Assembly: GCF_015557435.1 (NCBI RefSeq)
Contig: NZ_JADNOH010000063.1
Location: 1 to 43,902, forward strand
DNA from: Collinsella aerofaciens
Lineage (GTDB): Bacteria; Actinomycetota; Coriobacteriia; Coriobacteriales; Coriobacteriaceae
Direction: 5' to 3'
DNA: 43,902 nucleotides
The position numbers were made by a program, and so were the translations under genes. Below the pieces are notes generated by a model, which searched no databases, was not told where the DNA came from, and worked only from the letters and a program-made list of their open reading frames with translations. Below are positions 1 to 7,578 of this stretch, piece after piece (within the stretch, counting starts at the first letter, position 1; each line of letters starts with the position of its first letter).

Positions 1-23
1 GGAGGCCACTTAATGTGGCCTCC
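1..23. terminator. Hairpin at window edge, probable terminator of an off-window gene
   Basis: A perfect 9-bp inverted repeat (GGAGGCCAC / GTGGCCTCC) with a TTAAT loop begins at the first base. No T-run follows on the plus strand. It could end a gene to the left or be the 3' end of a structured RNA cut by the window edge. Bases 24-90 hold no gene; a short CCCGC/GCGGG stem lies at 58-79. Confidence 0.4.
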
Positions 24-90
24 GTCGTGAGCAGGACTGTAGAGCAGGAAACTTAACCCCCGCCCCGGAGCCCAGCGGGCAACCCCTCCC

Positions 91-119
91 TTGTACTTTA
101 TCAAGGTAGAGTGTATTAT
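91..119 (+). promoter_or_regulatory. Candidate promoter of the amino acid ABC operon
   Basis: TTGTAC (91-96) and TATTAT (114-119) are separated by 17 nt, a good sigma70-type fit. Transcription would start near 126, giving a leader of about 50 nt. Confidence 0.55.
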
Positions 120-137
120 TCTGAACGTTACATGACT

Positions 138-157
138 CACTTTATCTAACTAAAGTG
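138..157. promoter_or_regulatory. Palindromic operator candidate, shared with the ilvE leader
   Basis: CACTTTA-TCTAAC-TAAAGTG is a perfect 7-bp inverted repeat lying between the predicted transcription start and the ribosome-binding site. Read on the minus strand, 16 of its 18 central bases match 42431-42448 upstream of ilvE (ACTTTAGTTAGWTAAAGW). A repressor bound here would block early elongation. The regulator is unknown. Confidence 0.5.
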
Positions 158-174
158 CCATCAAGGGGGATACC

Positions 175-1035
175 ATGAATACCGATATGTCTCGTCGTCA
201 GTTTGTTGGTCTAGCCGGCTCGCTTGCCACGGTGCTCGGCCTTGGCCTGGTAGGCTGTGGCGGCAGTGCCGACAAGGGCTCCGCAGCTGGCTCTGCCGCA
301 GCCAAGGACGTGAAGGGCGCTGCGGAGTCCAAGAAGCTCGTGGTGGGCTTTGACAAGTCCTATCCTCCGTATGGTTTTGTGGGCGACGACGGTGAGTACA
401 CCGGCTTTGACCTCGACCTTGCTAAGGCTGTTGCCGACAAGCAGGGCTGGGACGTTGAGTACGAGGCTATCGACTGGGACGCCAAGGACACACTGCTCAA
501 CTCGGGTGCCATCAACTGCATCTGGAACGGCTTTACCATGGAGGGCCGCGAGGACGACTACACGTTCTCCGAGCCGTATATGCTCAACGAGCAGGTGCTC
601 GTGGTCAAGAAGGACGCGGGCATTAAGAGCTGGGACGACCTTGCCGGCAAGACCGTGATTACCCAGACTGATTCCGCTGCGCAGGATGTGCTCGAGGGCG
701 ATCAGAAGGATTTGGCCGCGACGTTTGCCACGCTCGATACCATCGGCGAGTACAACACGGCCTTTATGCAGCTCGAGAGCGGCGCGGTCGATGCCGTGGC
801 TTGCGACCTTTCGATTGCTCAGTATCAGCTTGCCGCCAAGCCCGATGCCTATACGCAGCTTGATGAGCCGCTGTCCAGCGAGCACTATGCCGTCGGCTTT
901 AAGAAGGGCGACACCAAGTCTGCCGACGCCGTGACCGAGTCGCTCAAGGCACTCTACGAGGACGGCACGGTCAAGGACCTGTGCGACAAGTATGAGAGCT
1001 ATGGACTCTCTTTTGATAATTGGGTGCTTAAGTAA
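175..1035 (+). CDS. Amino acid ABC transporter substrate-binding lipoprotein
   Basis: This is the extracellular receptor of a polar amino acid importer (solute-binding family 3, like glutamine/arginine/cystine binding proteins). The N-terminus has a twin-arginine motif (SRRQFV, residues 6-11) and a hydrophobic stretch ending in a lipobox with Cys28 (LVGC). It therefore looks like a Tat-exported lipoprotein anchored on the outer face of the membrane. The family's first strand (KKLVVGFDKSYPPYGF) and the G-x-DLDLAKAVA region follow a short Ala/Lys/Ser linker. The 286-residue length is normal. The start is set by AAGGGGGA at 163-170. The stop codon overlaps the permease start (TAATG), so the three genes form a translationally coupled operon. 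Substrate cannot be told from sequence alone. Confidence 0.9.
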   Translation: MNTDMSRRQFVGLAGSLATVLGLGLVGCGGSADKGSAAGSAAAKDVKGAAESKKLVVGFDKSYPPYGFVGDDGEYTGFDLDLAKAVADKQGWDVEYEAIDWDAKDTLLNSGAINCIWNGFTMEGREDDYTFSEPYMLNEQVLVVKKDAGIKSWDDLAGKTVITQTDSAAQDVLEGDQKDLAATFATLDTIGEYNTAFMQLESGAVDAVACDLSIAQYQLAAKPDAYTQLDEPLSSEHYAVGFKKGDTKSADAVTESLKALYEDGTVKDLCDKYESYGLSFDNWVLK

Positions 1036-1688
1036 TGTCAATTCAGGTCATGATGCAGATGCTTGGCCAGGGGTTCTTGGTCAGCCTGCAGCTATTTGTG
1101 CTGACGTTGCTGGGGTCGATTCCGCTGGGAATTCCCGTGGCGTTTATGCGCATGAGCAAAATCGCGCCGCTTCGTTGGATTGCGCGCATCTACATCTCGG
1201 TCATGCGCGGCACGCCGCTCATGCTGCAGATGTTTGCCATCTACTTTGCCCCGTACTACGTGTTTGGCATTTCGCTCACTCCCGATTCCAAGTGGACGGC
1301 GTGCGTCGTGGCGTTCATCATCAACTACGCCGGCTACTTTGCCGAGATCTATCGCTCGGGCTTGCAGTCGATTCCGCGCGGTCAATATGAGGCCGCCGAG
1401 GTGCTGGGCTACTCGCGCATGCAGACGTTTCTGTATATCGTGATGCCGCAGGTCGCCAAGCGCATTTTGCCGGCGATGGGCAACGAGATCATCACGCTGG
1501 TCAAGGACACGTCGCTGGCGTTTGCCATTGGCGTGGGTGAGATGTTCTCGACGGCCAAGGCGCTGGTCGCCTCGCAGGTGAGCATGGTGCCGTTTGCGAT
1601 CGCGGCGCTAATCTACTGGGTCTTTAACTTCGTCGTCGAGATGCTGCTGGGCGCCGCCGAGAAAAAATTGGATTACTACCATGATTAA
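1035..1688 (+). CDS. Amino acid ABC transporter permease
   Basis: This is the membrane subunit of the importer, HisM/GlnP type, 217 residues with about five membrane segments. The cytoplasmic EAA loop that docks on the ATPase is visible (EAAEVLGYSRMQTFLYIVMPQ region, about residues 118-138). The start codon overlaps the binding-protein stop by one base and the stop overlaps the ATPase gene by eight bases. It is the only permease gene in the operon, so the transporter probably uses a permease homodimer. Confidence 0.92.
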   Translation: MSIQVMMQMLGQGFLVSLQLFVLTLLGSIPLGIPVAFMRMSKIAPLRWIARIYISVMRGTPLMLQMFAIYFAPYYVFGISLTPDSKWTACVVAFIINYAGYFAEIYRSGLQSIPRGQYEAAEVLGYSRMQTFLYIVMPQVAKRILPAMGNEIITLVKDTSLAFAIGVGEMFSTAKALVASQVSMVPFAIAALIYWVFNFVVEMLLGAAEKKLDYYHD

Positions 1689-2445
1689 TTCGGTAATGAA
1701 TATATCGAACGCGCGTAAGGCGTTTGGCGGCAATGAGGTGCTCAAGGATATCTCGCTTGAGGTGAAGCGTGGCGAGGTCGTGGCGATTATCGGGCCTTCG
1801 GGTGGCGGCAAGTCCACGCTGCTGCGGTGTGCCACGCTGCTCGAGACACTCGACGGAGGCTCGCTCTCGTTTGGCGACCTTGCCGTTGCGACGGATGCGG
1901 GTTCGGGCGCGGTCTATGCGAAGGGCGATGTGCCCAAGCAGGCGCGCTCGCGATTCGGCCTGGTGTTCCAAAATTACAACCTGTTCCCGCACTATACCGT
2001 GATGAAAAACATCACCGATGCGCCGATTCGCGTGCTTAAGCGTCCGCGCGAGCAGGCGGAAGTCCGCGCTCACGAGCTGATTGCGCAAATGGGGCTGACG
2101 GGCAACGAGAACAAGGTGCCGTGTGAGCTCTCGGGCGGTCAGCAGCAGCGCGTGAGTATTGCCCGCGCCCTAGCGCTCGACCCGGAGATCCTGTTCTTTG
2201 ACGAGCCGACCTCGGCGCTCGACCCCGAGCTGACGGCCGAGGTGCTGCGTGTCATTAAAGACCTTGCGGCGCAGAACATGACGATGGTGATCGTGACCCA
2301 CGCAATGCAGTTTGCGCGCGATGTTGCCGACCGCGTGGTCTTTATGGATGGCGGCCGCATTGTCGAGGAGGGTCCTGCCGAGCAGGTTATCGACCATCCG
2401 CGTGAGCAGCGCACCCGTGAGTTCTTGAGCCGTATCGAGGGGTAG
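1681..2445 (+). CDS. Amino acid ABC transporter ATP-binding protein
   Basis: This is the nucleotide-binding subunit (GlnQ/HisP type, 254 residues). It has Walker A GPSGGGKST (residues 38-46), Q-loop FQNYNLFPH, signature LSGGQQQR, Walker B ILFFDEP followed by the D-loop SALD, and the switch histidine in VTHAM. A roughly 20-residue insertion (VATDAGSGAVYAKG region) precedes the Q-loop. The start overlaps the permease stop by 8 bp. A second ATG at 1696 is possible but has no better ribosome site. A strong terminator follows at 2480. Confidence 0.93.
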   Translation: MINSVMNISNARKAFGGNEVLKDISLEVKRGEVVAIIGPSGGGKSTLLRCATLLETLDGGSLSFGDLAVATDAGSGAVYAKGDVPKQARSRFGLVFQNYNLFPHYTVMKNITDAPIRVLKRPREQAEVRAHELIAQMGLTGNENKVPCELSGGQQQRVSIARALALDPEILFFDEPTSALDPELTAEVLRVIKDLAAQNMTMVIVTHAMQFARDVADRVVFMDGGRIVEEGPAEQVIDHPREQRTREFLSRIEG

Positions 2446-2479
2446 GCTCAGGTATTTACTCAACTATTAATTGAGGCGA

Positions 2480-2515
2480 AGCCGCCGCAGGTCTTACGGT
2501 CTGTGGCGGCTTTTT
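2480..2515 (+). terminator. Rho-independent terminator of the ABC operon
   Basis: The stem AGCCGCCGCAG / CTGTGGCGGCT (11 bp, one G-U) with a 10-nt loop is followed by TTTTTG. Confidence 0.85.
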
Positions 2516-2755
2516 GTTTGCATCGACGGGGTTCAATAATCGCCTCACAAGCTTGTCTCTTCCTCTCGCCGCCTGTATTCATACGTGCGCCGAAAGGTAT
2601 GCATGGACAGCCGCCCGTGAGGGTAGGGTGGTGGCATAGGACATTTGGAGGGTGAGTCGGCTCGGCTGCCGACCATGCTGCTCCCGGGATGGCACCGACC
2701 GCGAACTCTCCCCGTTGGCGTCGCGCATTGAGCGCGGCCCTGCAAGGAGGTCATC
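2516..2755 (+). promoter_or_regulatory. Leader region of the EF-G-like gene
   Basis: This is the rest of a 310-nt gene-free stretch. A candidate promoter is TTGTCT (2553-2558), 17 nt, TATTCA (2576-2581), giving a leader of about 170 nt. The leader contains short GC stems (for example GTCGG/CCGAC near 2657-2674) but no riboswitch I recognise. AAGGAGG at 2744-2750 sets the ATG at 2756. Confidence 0.35.
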
Positions 2756-4831
2756 ATGGGTGCTCCCAAGACCGGTAACGTAAGGAACGTGGTGCTCGTA
2801 GGCCAAGGCGGGGTGGGCAAGACTTCACTCGCCGAGGCCATGCTCCACCTTTCCGGCAAGACCGCCCGCCTGGGCGGCCACGACGGCACCAAGCCCACGC
2901 TCGACTATGACCCCGAAGAGGTCAAGCGTTCATTCTCCATCTCGACGACCATCGCGCCAATCGACTGGAAGGGTGCCCGCATCAACGTGCTCGATGCCCC
3001 GTGCTACCCCGATTTTATCGGCGACGCCTTTGCCGCGATGAGCGTCTGCGAGACGGCTCTGTTTGTGGTTGACGCCGAGGCCGGCCCGCAGCCTACGACC
3101 GTCAAGCTTTGGTATGCGGCGGAGGATCTGCGTCTGGCGCGTGCGGTGTTCGTGAACCGCTTGTCGCGCTCCGAGGCCAGCTTTACGACCACCATGGACC
3201 TGCTGCAGGAGCGCTTTGGCACGCGCCTGGGCGCCGTGACCCTTCCCTGGGGCGAGGGCGAGGACTTTGACGGAATCATCGACCTGGTGCGCATGAAGGC
3301 GCGCCATTGCAACGGCGCCGAAGCCGTTGAGTCGGAGATTCCCGAGGAGTATCGTGCCCAGGCGGAGGAAGCCCATGACCATCTGTGCGAGCTGGTGGCC
3401 GAGGCTGACGACGAGCTGATGATGAAGTACTTGGAAGGCGAGGAGACGCTAACTCAGGAGGAGCTTGAAGGCCTGCTGTCGAAGGCGATCGCCGAGCGCA
3501 TCTTTGTGCCGGTCTTTGCGGGCGATTGCATTAAGGAGCAGGGCGTCAACTCGCTGATGGACGACATCGCGACGTACTTCCCAGCGCCGACCGACTATGG
3601 CGAGATGCCGCTTATCGACGGCGATTCGCTCAAGATTTCGAGCGACGATGACCGCCCGGTGGCGTTTGTGTTTAAGACGCTGGCCGATCCGCAGCAGGGT
3701 CGCATCAGCTTTATCAAGGTGCTGACGGGCACGCTTGAGCCGGGCCTTGAGCTGATCAACGCGCGTACCCGCAAGAGCGATCGTCTGGCTCACCTGTATG
3801 TGATGTGCGGCCGCGACATGACCGAGGTCGGTCACGCCTATGCCGGCGACATTATCGTGGCGCCCAAACTGGCTGCCGAGACGGGCGATACGCTCTCCAT
3901 TACCGGTAAGGTCGAGGCTGCGGCGTTTAAGTTCCCCAACTCGCAGTACCGCATTGCCATCGAGGCCGAGAATCGCGGCGACGAAGAGAAGCTCTACACG
4001 TTTATCGAGAAGGCCTGCAGGGCCGATCCGACCATGAGCATCGACCGCGACGAGGAGACCGGCCAGACCATTATCTCCGCCGTTGGTGAGGCGCAGGTTT
4101 CGGTGCTGCTCAACCGTCTGGAGGACCGCACCAAGGTCGTGGCCAAAAGCGTGCCGATCCGCATTCCGTATCGCGAGACCATCCGCCGCACGGCGAGTGC
4201 CCAGGGCCGCCACAAGAAGCAGACTGGCGGTGCCGGTCAGTATGGCGACTGCTGGCTGCGCGTTGAGCCGCTCATTGGGCCCGACGGCACGAGCGACGGC
4301 TACGAGTTTGTGGACGAGGTCGTGGGTGGCCGCATCCCGCGCTCGCTCATCCCCGCCGTGGACAAGGGCGTCCAGGAGACCATGAAGGACGGTATTATTG
4401 CCGGCTATCCGCTCACGGGCATTCGCGTGGCTGTGTACGACGGCTCGTATCACAGCGTCGACTCCAACGAGATGGCGTTCCGCGCGGCGGCTCGCATCGG
4501 CCTGCGCAAGGCATGCGCCGATGCCGACCCGGTGGTGCTGGAGCCCATCGAGGAAATCACGGTGACTATCCCCGAGAGCTACGCCGGCGCCGTGATGGGC
4601 GACATCTCGGCATCGCGCGGTCGCGTGACGGGCATGGAGACCGATGAGCGCGGCGACACCGTGGTCATCGCCCAGGCGCCGCTGGCCGAGTTGACGGATT
4701 ACTCGACGCGCCTGCGCTCTATCACGCGCGGCACGGGTGACTTTACCATGAAGCCCGCTGGCTATGAGCAGGTTCCCTATGACGTTCAGGCCAAGCTGGT
4801 CGAGCGCTATGAGGAGGGTCGCGCCAAGTAG
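2756..4831 (+). CDS. Elongation factor G-like protein (EF-G2/FusA2 type)
   Basis: This is a 691-residue paralogue of translation elongation factor G, with an N-terminal GTPase domain, domain II (around 300-390) and the EF-G domains III-V to the end. The P-loop is intact (GQGGVGKTS, residues 16-24). Other GTPase motifs differ from canonical EF-G: the G3 DTPGH is DAPCY (80-84), losing the glycine and the catalytic histidine, and the G4 NKxD is NRLS (134-137), losing the guanine-selecting aspartate. It stands alone between two terminators, not in a str operon with ribosomal proteins. Known relatives include mycobacterial FusA2, whose role is poorly defined. A TetM-like resistance role is possible but not supported, because TetM-type proteins keep the G motifs. 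A non-translational or slow-GTPase role is inference. Confidence 0.85.
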   Translation: MGAPKTGNVRNVVLVGQGGVGKTSLAEAMLHLSGKTARLGGHDGTKPTLDYDPEEVKRSFSISTTIAPIDWKGARINVLDAPCYPDFIGDAFAAMSVCETALFVVDAEAGPQPTTVKLWYAAEDLRLARAVFVNRLSRSEASFTTTMDLLQERFGTRLGAVTLPWGEGEDFDGIIDLVRMKARHCNGAEAVESEIPEEYRAQAEEAHDHLCELVAEADDELMMKYLEGEETLTQEELEGLLSKAIAERIFVPVFAGDCIKEQGVNSLMDDIATYFPAPTDYGEMPLIDGDSLKISSDDDRPVAFVFKTLADPQQGRISFIKVLTGTLEPGLELINARTRKSDRLAHLYVMCGRDMTEVGHAYAGDIIVAPKLAAETGDTLSITGKVEAAAFKFPNSQYRIAIEAENRGDEEKLYTFIEKACRADPTMSIDRDEETGQTIISAVGEAQVSVLLNRLEDRTKVVAKSVPIRIPYRETIRRTASAQGRHKKQTGGAGQYGDCWLRVEPLIGPDGTSDGYEFVDEVVGGRIPRSLIPAVDKGVQETMKDGIIAGYPLTGIRVAVYDGSYHSVDSNEMAFRAAARIGLRKACADADPVVLEPIEEITVTIPESYAGAVMGDISASRGRVTGMETDERGDTVVIAQAPLAELTDYSTRLRSITRGTGDFTMKPAGYEQVPYDVQAKLVERYEEGRAK

Positions 4832-4864
4832 CGTGCGATTTTGCCTGCAATGTAGGTGCTGACG

Positions 4865-4900
4865 AAAGGGCCGCCTTGGGTAACAGGGGCGGCCCTTTTT
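4865..4900. terminator. Bidirectional terminator between convergent genes
   Basis: AAAGGGCCGCC ... GGCGGCCCTTTTT forms an 8-bp GC stem extended by A-T pairs, with T-runs in both directions. It lies after the EF-G-like gene and 3' of the nuclease gene on the minus strand. Confidence 0.8.
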
Positions 4901-4943
4901 GGTCCCCGGTGGGTTGCAAATCGGTTCTTGTCGTGGCTTGGGG

Positions 4944-5927
4944 CTAGTTCCCCGAGGCCTGGTTGCGGCCGGTGACGTAGTCGATCTGAACGTGCGGCTG
5001 TAGGTTATAGCAGTACACGTGGAAGCACAGGGTCTTGCCGTGGTCTTCGACCGATTGCGCCTCAAGGCGCACACCGCGGCAGACAAGTTCCTCTTCGTTA
5101 TACATGGGCGTGACGCGGTAGAGCACATGGTTGCCCGTGTCGCGGATGTAGCCGAGAATCTGCTCCTCAAACGGCAGCATGCCCGTTTCGTTGAGATAGC
5201 GCGTGCCGGTGAGGAGATTTTTGCGGTTGGCGTTTTCGCCGCAGAGCGACCAGGCGATAAGGTGGCAGCGGTTGTAGAGGCTCTGGCCCGGAATAAAGTC
5301 GTAGCGCTGCTGGTGCCAACCGGCAGGATGGATACGCGAGATATCGCCGCGCTCGCCTTGACCGAGTGATTCGGGGCCCACGCAGGCGAGTGCTTTGCGG
5401 GTGCGGCCCAGGCTGTCGAGCTTGGAGAACTTCTTAAAGCAGCCCTCTTCTGTAGCGCGCTCGTATTCATCGAGCGTGAATGATGGTGTGCCGAGCGGGT
5501 GGGTGCTATCGGCGCGAAGGGCAACGTAGGGGTTGCCGGCGTAGTCGGGAATGCTGCTGAGATAAACACCGCGGGCGCGGTTGAGGTTGGGGTTTTCCAC
5601 CTCGTCGATGGGGGCGGTGGAGCTGTCCTCGGCAACGTTATCGTTGGTGTTGGTCGCGGCGGATTCAGGGCCATCGCCAGAGTCGTGGCTATTTTGAGAG
5701 TCCGAGGAACTCGCTGTTCCCGATTCGAGCCGGGCGACCAGGTCCGCCTCGTCGTCGGTGCGGCTGGGGCTCTCGTTTTGTTTTTCGGCCAGAGCCGCCG
5801 CCTGTTCATCGCTTTGCGGCGACAGCAGCTTGGGAGCTCCGTCGAGCGATCCCGTAAACAGCGCAAACCCCAGCACCACGGCGGTGCCGATGGAAAGTAC
5901 TTGCTTGTAGGTGGACTTGCGCGACAT
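4944..5927 (-). CDS. DNA/RNA non-specific endonuclease with N-terminal membrane signal
   Basis: This is a 327-residue exported nuclease of the Endonuclease_NS_2 (EndA-like, beta-beta-alpha metal) type. Residues about 10-28 form a single hydrophobic segment (signal peptide or anchor), followed by a low-complexity Ser/Asp/Glu-rich linker to about residue 112. The catalytic domain contains YNRCHLIAWSL (His222 as the general base), then GENANRKNLLTGTRYLNE, where Asn237 is the likely metal ligand. The variant NRCH instead of DRGH is, from memory, usual in the Gram-positive branch of the family. AGGAG precedes the ATG. The probable role is outside the membrane, in nucleic acid scavenging or DNA uptake processing; no competence genes are nearby, so this is inferred. 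Confidence 0.85.
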   Translation of the reverse strand: MSRKSTYKQVLSIGTAVVLGFALFTGSLDGAPKLLSPQSDEQAAALAEKQNESPSRTDDEADLVARLESGTASSSDSQNSHDSGDGPESAATNTNDNVAEDSSTAPIDEVENPNLNRARGVYLSSIPDYAGNPYVALRADSTHPLGTPSFTLDEYERATEEGCFKKFSKLDSLGRTRKALACVGPESLGQGERGDISRIHPAGWHQQRYDFIPGQSLYNRCHLIAWSLCGENANRKNLLTGTRYLNETGMLPFEEQILGYIRDTGNHVLYRVTPMYNEEELVCRGVRLEAQSVEDHGKTLCFHVYCYNLQPHVQIDYVTGRNQASGN

Positions 5928-6046
5928 TGAGGCTCCTGGATGGACGGTTGGGAATCTACCAGTCTAGCAGGTGCCGTCGCGGGTCATTCGATCGAACAAA
6001 TACTTAAGATTTGGGACAAACACTTCTGATAACTTTGCCCCAAATA

Positions 6047-6115
6047 AAGTTGCGGTGGAATAGTTCCTGTTTGGCCGTAAAAAGCCGTTAAACAGGAACT
6101 ATTTCACCGCAACTT
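6047..6115. repeat. 69-nt palindromic repeat, copy 1
   Basis: Two 26-nt arms (6047-6072 and 6090-6115, AAGTTGCGGTG... / ...CACCGCAACTT) pair with a single G-U, around a 17-nt loop with a small GGC/GCC stem. A close copy lies at 14164-14231. It sits 37 nt past the stop of the minus-strand LacI gene, so it may act as its terminator or as a mobile palindrome. The rest of 5928-6152 holds only the nuclease leader. Confidence 0.8.
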
Positions 6116-6152
6116 AGGGATGTTGGGGGTGCTGGTGGGCTTGTTCTGTGGG

Positions 6153-7163
6153 CTAGATTGAGGTGGAGTCGAGCCAGTTGAGCTTGCACTCGAGAATGCG
6201 CTGCTCGCCGGGTTCGCTGCTTCCGTCAAGTAGGGCGAGCAACATCTCGGCTGCTTCGCGACCTTCTTGGTCGACGGGCTCGATGATGGTGGAGACGGTC
6301 GGTGTGGTGAGATTAGTCCAGTCTTCGCAGTTGAGTCCCAAAAGACCGATTTGCTGCGGAAGTAGATGGGCCATGGGCTGAAGCGCCTTGTAGACGCGGG
6401 GGAGCGCCCATTGGTTTTGGACAAAGACGAGCGTACGCTTGGCGGGATTGAACTTAAATTTAAAGTATTCGGTGAGCTCGTTGATTGACGGCTTGTTGTG
6501 ATCGATGGGAATCGCTTTGTAGAGCTGCCCATTCGCTGCCAGTGCCTCGGCATACCCCTGAAAACGCTCCATGCGGGTGCGCATCTCGGTCATGTTGGCG
6601 GCAATGGAAAAGAAATCTTCGTAGCCGGCGTCGAGGAGTGCCTGTGTGGCGTTGTACACGCCGTCGTAAAGGTTGGTTTTGATCCAGCTGGTACCTGGGC
6701 TATAGATGGCCGCATCGAAAAAGACGACCGGCTTGCCGGCGCGTCTAATGCGGTCGTGCACAGCTTTGAAATTTGCCGTGGGTTGGATGATAAAGCCATC
6801 GACGCCCAGCGAGAGCATCTTGTCGACGTACATGAGCTCGGTCTCGGGGTTAAAGTTGCTCGTGCAAACGACCGTCTGGTAGCCCGCGGGGAGCATGACC
6901 TGCTCCATGCCATTGAGAACGAGCCCCGCCCATTTGTTGGTGTTATCCAAAATGATGATGGCGATGACGTGGGTTTGTTTGCCGGTGAGCGTTTGCGCCT
7001 GGGCATTGGGAACGTATCCGAGTTCCTTAATGACGCGCGCAATCTTTGCCTGCGTCTTTTCGCTAAGTTTTTCTCGTTTGTCGTTGAGGTAATACGAGAC
7101 GCTTGCCGTCGAGGTTCCCGCCTCTCGAGCGACGTCTGCGATCGTAACGCGCTGTTTTGCCAC
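6153..7163 (-). CDS. LacI-family transcriptional regulator of the PTS/KbaZ operon
   Basis: This is a 336-residue LacI/GalR repressor. The helix-turn-helix (VTIADVAREAGTSTASVSYYLN) is at the N-terminus, followed by a hinge and a periplasmic-binding-like effector domain. The start is taken as GTG at 7163 because GGAAGGAG lies four to five bases upstream and the protein then begins AKQRVTIADVA as in the family. An upstream ATG at 7199 would add 12 unrelated residues and has no ribosome site. The gene is divergent from the sugar operon at 7579, and a LacI-like palindrome (7386-7405) lies between them. Local repression of that operon is inferred. Confidence 0.9.
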   Translation of the reverse strand: MAKQRVTIADVAREAGTSTASVSYYLNDKREKLSEKTQAKIARVIKELGYVPNAQAQTLTGKQTHVIAIIILDNTNKWAGLVLNGMEQVMLPAGYQTVVCTSNFNPETELMYVDKMLSLGVDGFIIQPTANFKAVHDRIRRAGKPVVFFDAAIYSPGTSWIKTNLYDGVYNATQALLDAGYEDFFSIAANMTEMRTRMERFQGYAEALAANGQLYKAIPIDHNKPSINELTEYFKFKFNPAKRTLVFVQNQWALPRVYKALQPMAHLLPQQIGLLGLNCEDWTNLTTPTVSTIIEPVDQEGREAAEMLLALLDGSSEPGEQRILECKLNWLDSTSI

Positions 7164-7342
7164 AGCGACTCCTTCCGACAGATGAGCATTTTCCAACATG
7201 ATGACTTTGAGTCTTGGTGAGGGATACGCTTCGGTGAGCGACCCTTTCCTTTCATATGAGTATGCAACAAATGAGGTATACGGGTGGGGTCGAAATTTGT
7301 GACCGGCATGCGCATCTGCCGTCTACCGAGAAAATCAAATAC

Positions 7343-7371
7343 TTCTTGACTTTTGAAATCGAGGGTAAAAT
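7343..7371 (+). promoter_or_regulatory. Candidate promoter of the PTS/KbaZ operon
   Basis: TTCTTG (7343-7348), 17 nt, TAAAAT (7366-7371); TTGACT at 7346 overlaps but would leave only 14 nt. Transcription would begin just before the operator palindrome. The leader to 7579 is about 200 nt and includes a GTCTT/AAGAC mini-stem near 7480. No protein gene was found in 7164-7578. Confidence 0.35.
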
Positions 7372-7385
7372 CGCAGGATTTATTT

Positions 7386-7418
7386 TTGGTTAAACGCATA
7401 ACCAAATTGCATAACCAA
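7386..7418. promoter_or_regulatory. LacI-type operator palindrome plus half-site repeat
   Basis: TTGGTTAaacgcaTAACCAA (7386-7405) has perfect 7-bp arms. The half GCATAACCAA (7396-7405) is repeated exactly at 7409-7418, 13 nt on. It lies just downstream of the predicted -10, where a bound repressor would block transcription. The divergent LacI protein is the obvious candidate. Confidence 0.55.
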
Positions 7419-7578
7419 CGCTCTGACCTGCGCGTTTACCGAAATAAGCTGGCATTAAGAAAAACGAGCACCTATATTGGTCTTGTCGAAAAGACAGCAA
7501 GTCCAAACGGCAGGGGATGCTCCGGAGGCCTCCGCAAACGGTGTCTTGCGCACGCAACTCTATGAAAAGAGGGAAGCA

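Noticed and set aside
2756-4831. Ribosomal protection tetracycline resistance protein
   Set aside because: TetM-type proteins keep NKxD and DTPGH and have a characteristic C-terminus; this protein fits the EF-G2-like group better and there is no resistance context.
3449-5866. An 805-codon minus-strand open frame
   Set aside because: It overlaps the EF-G-like gene and the nuclease in the wrong frame, and shows no domain.
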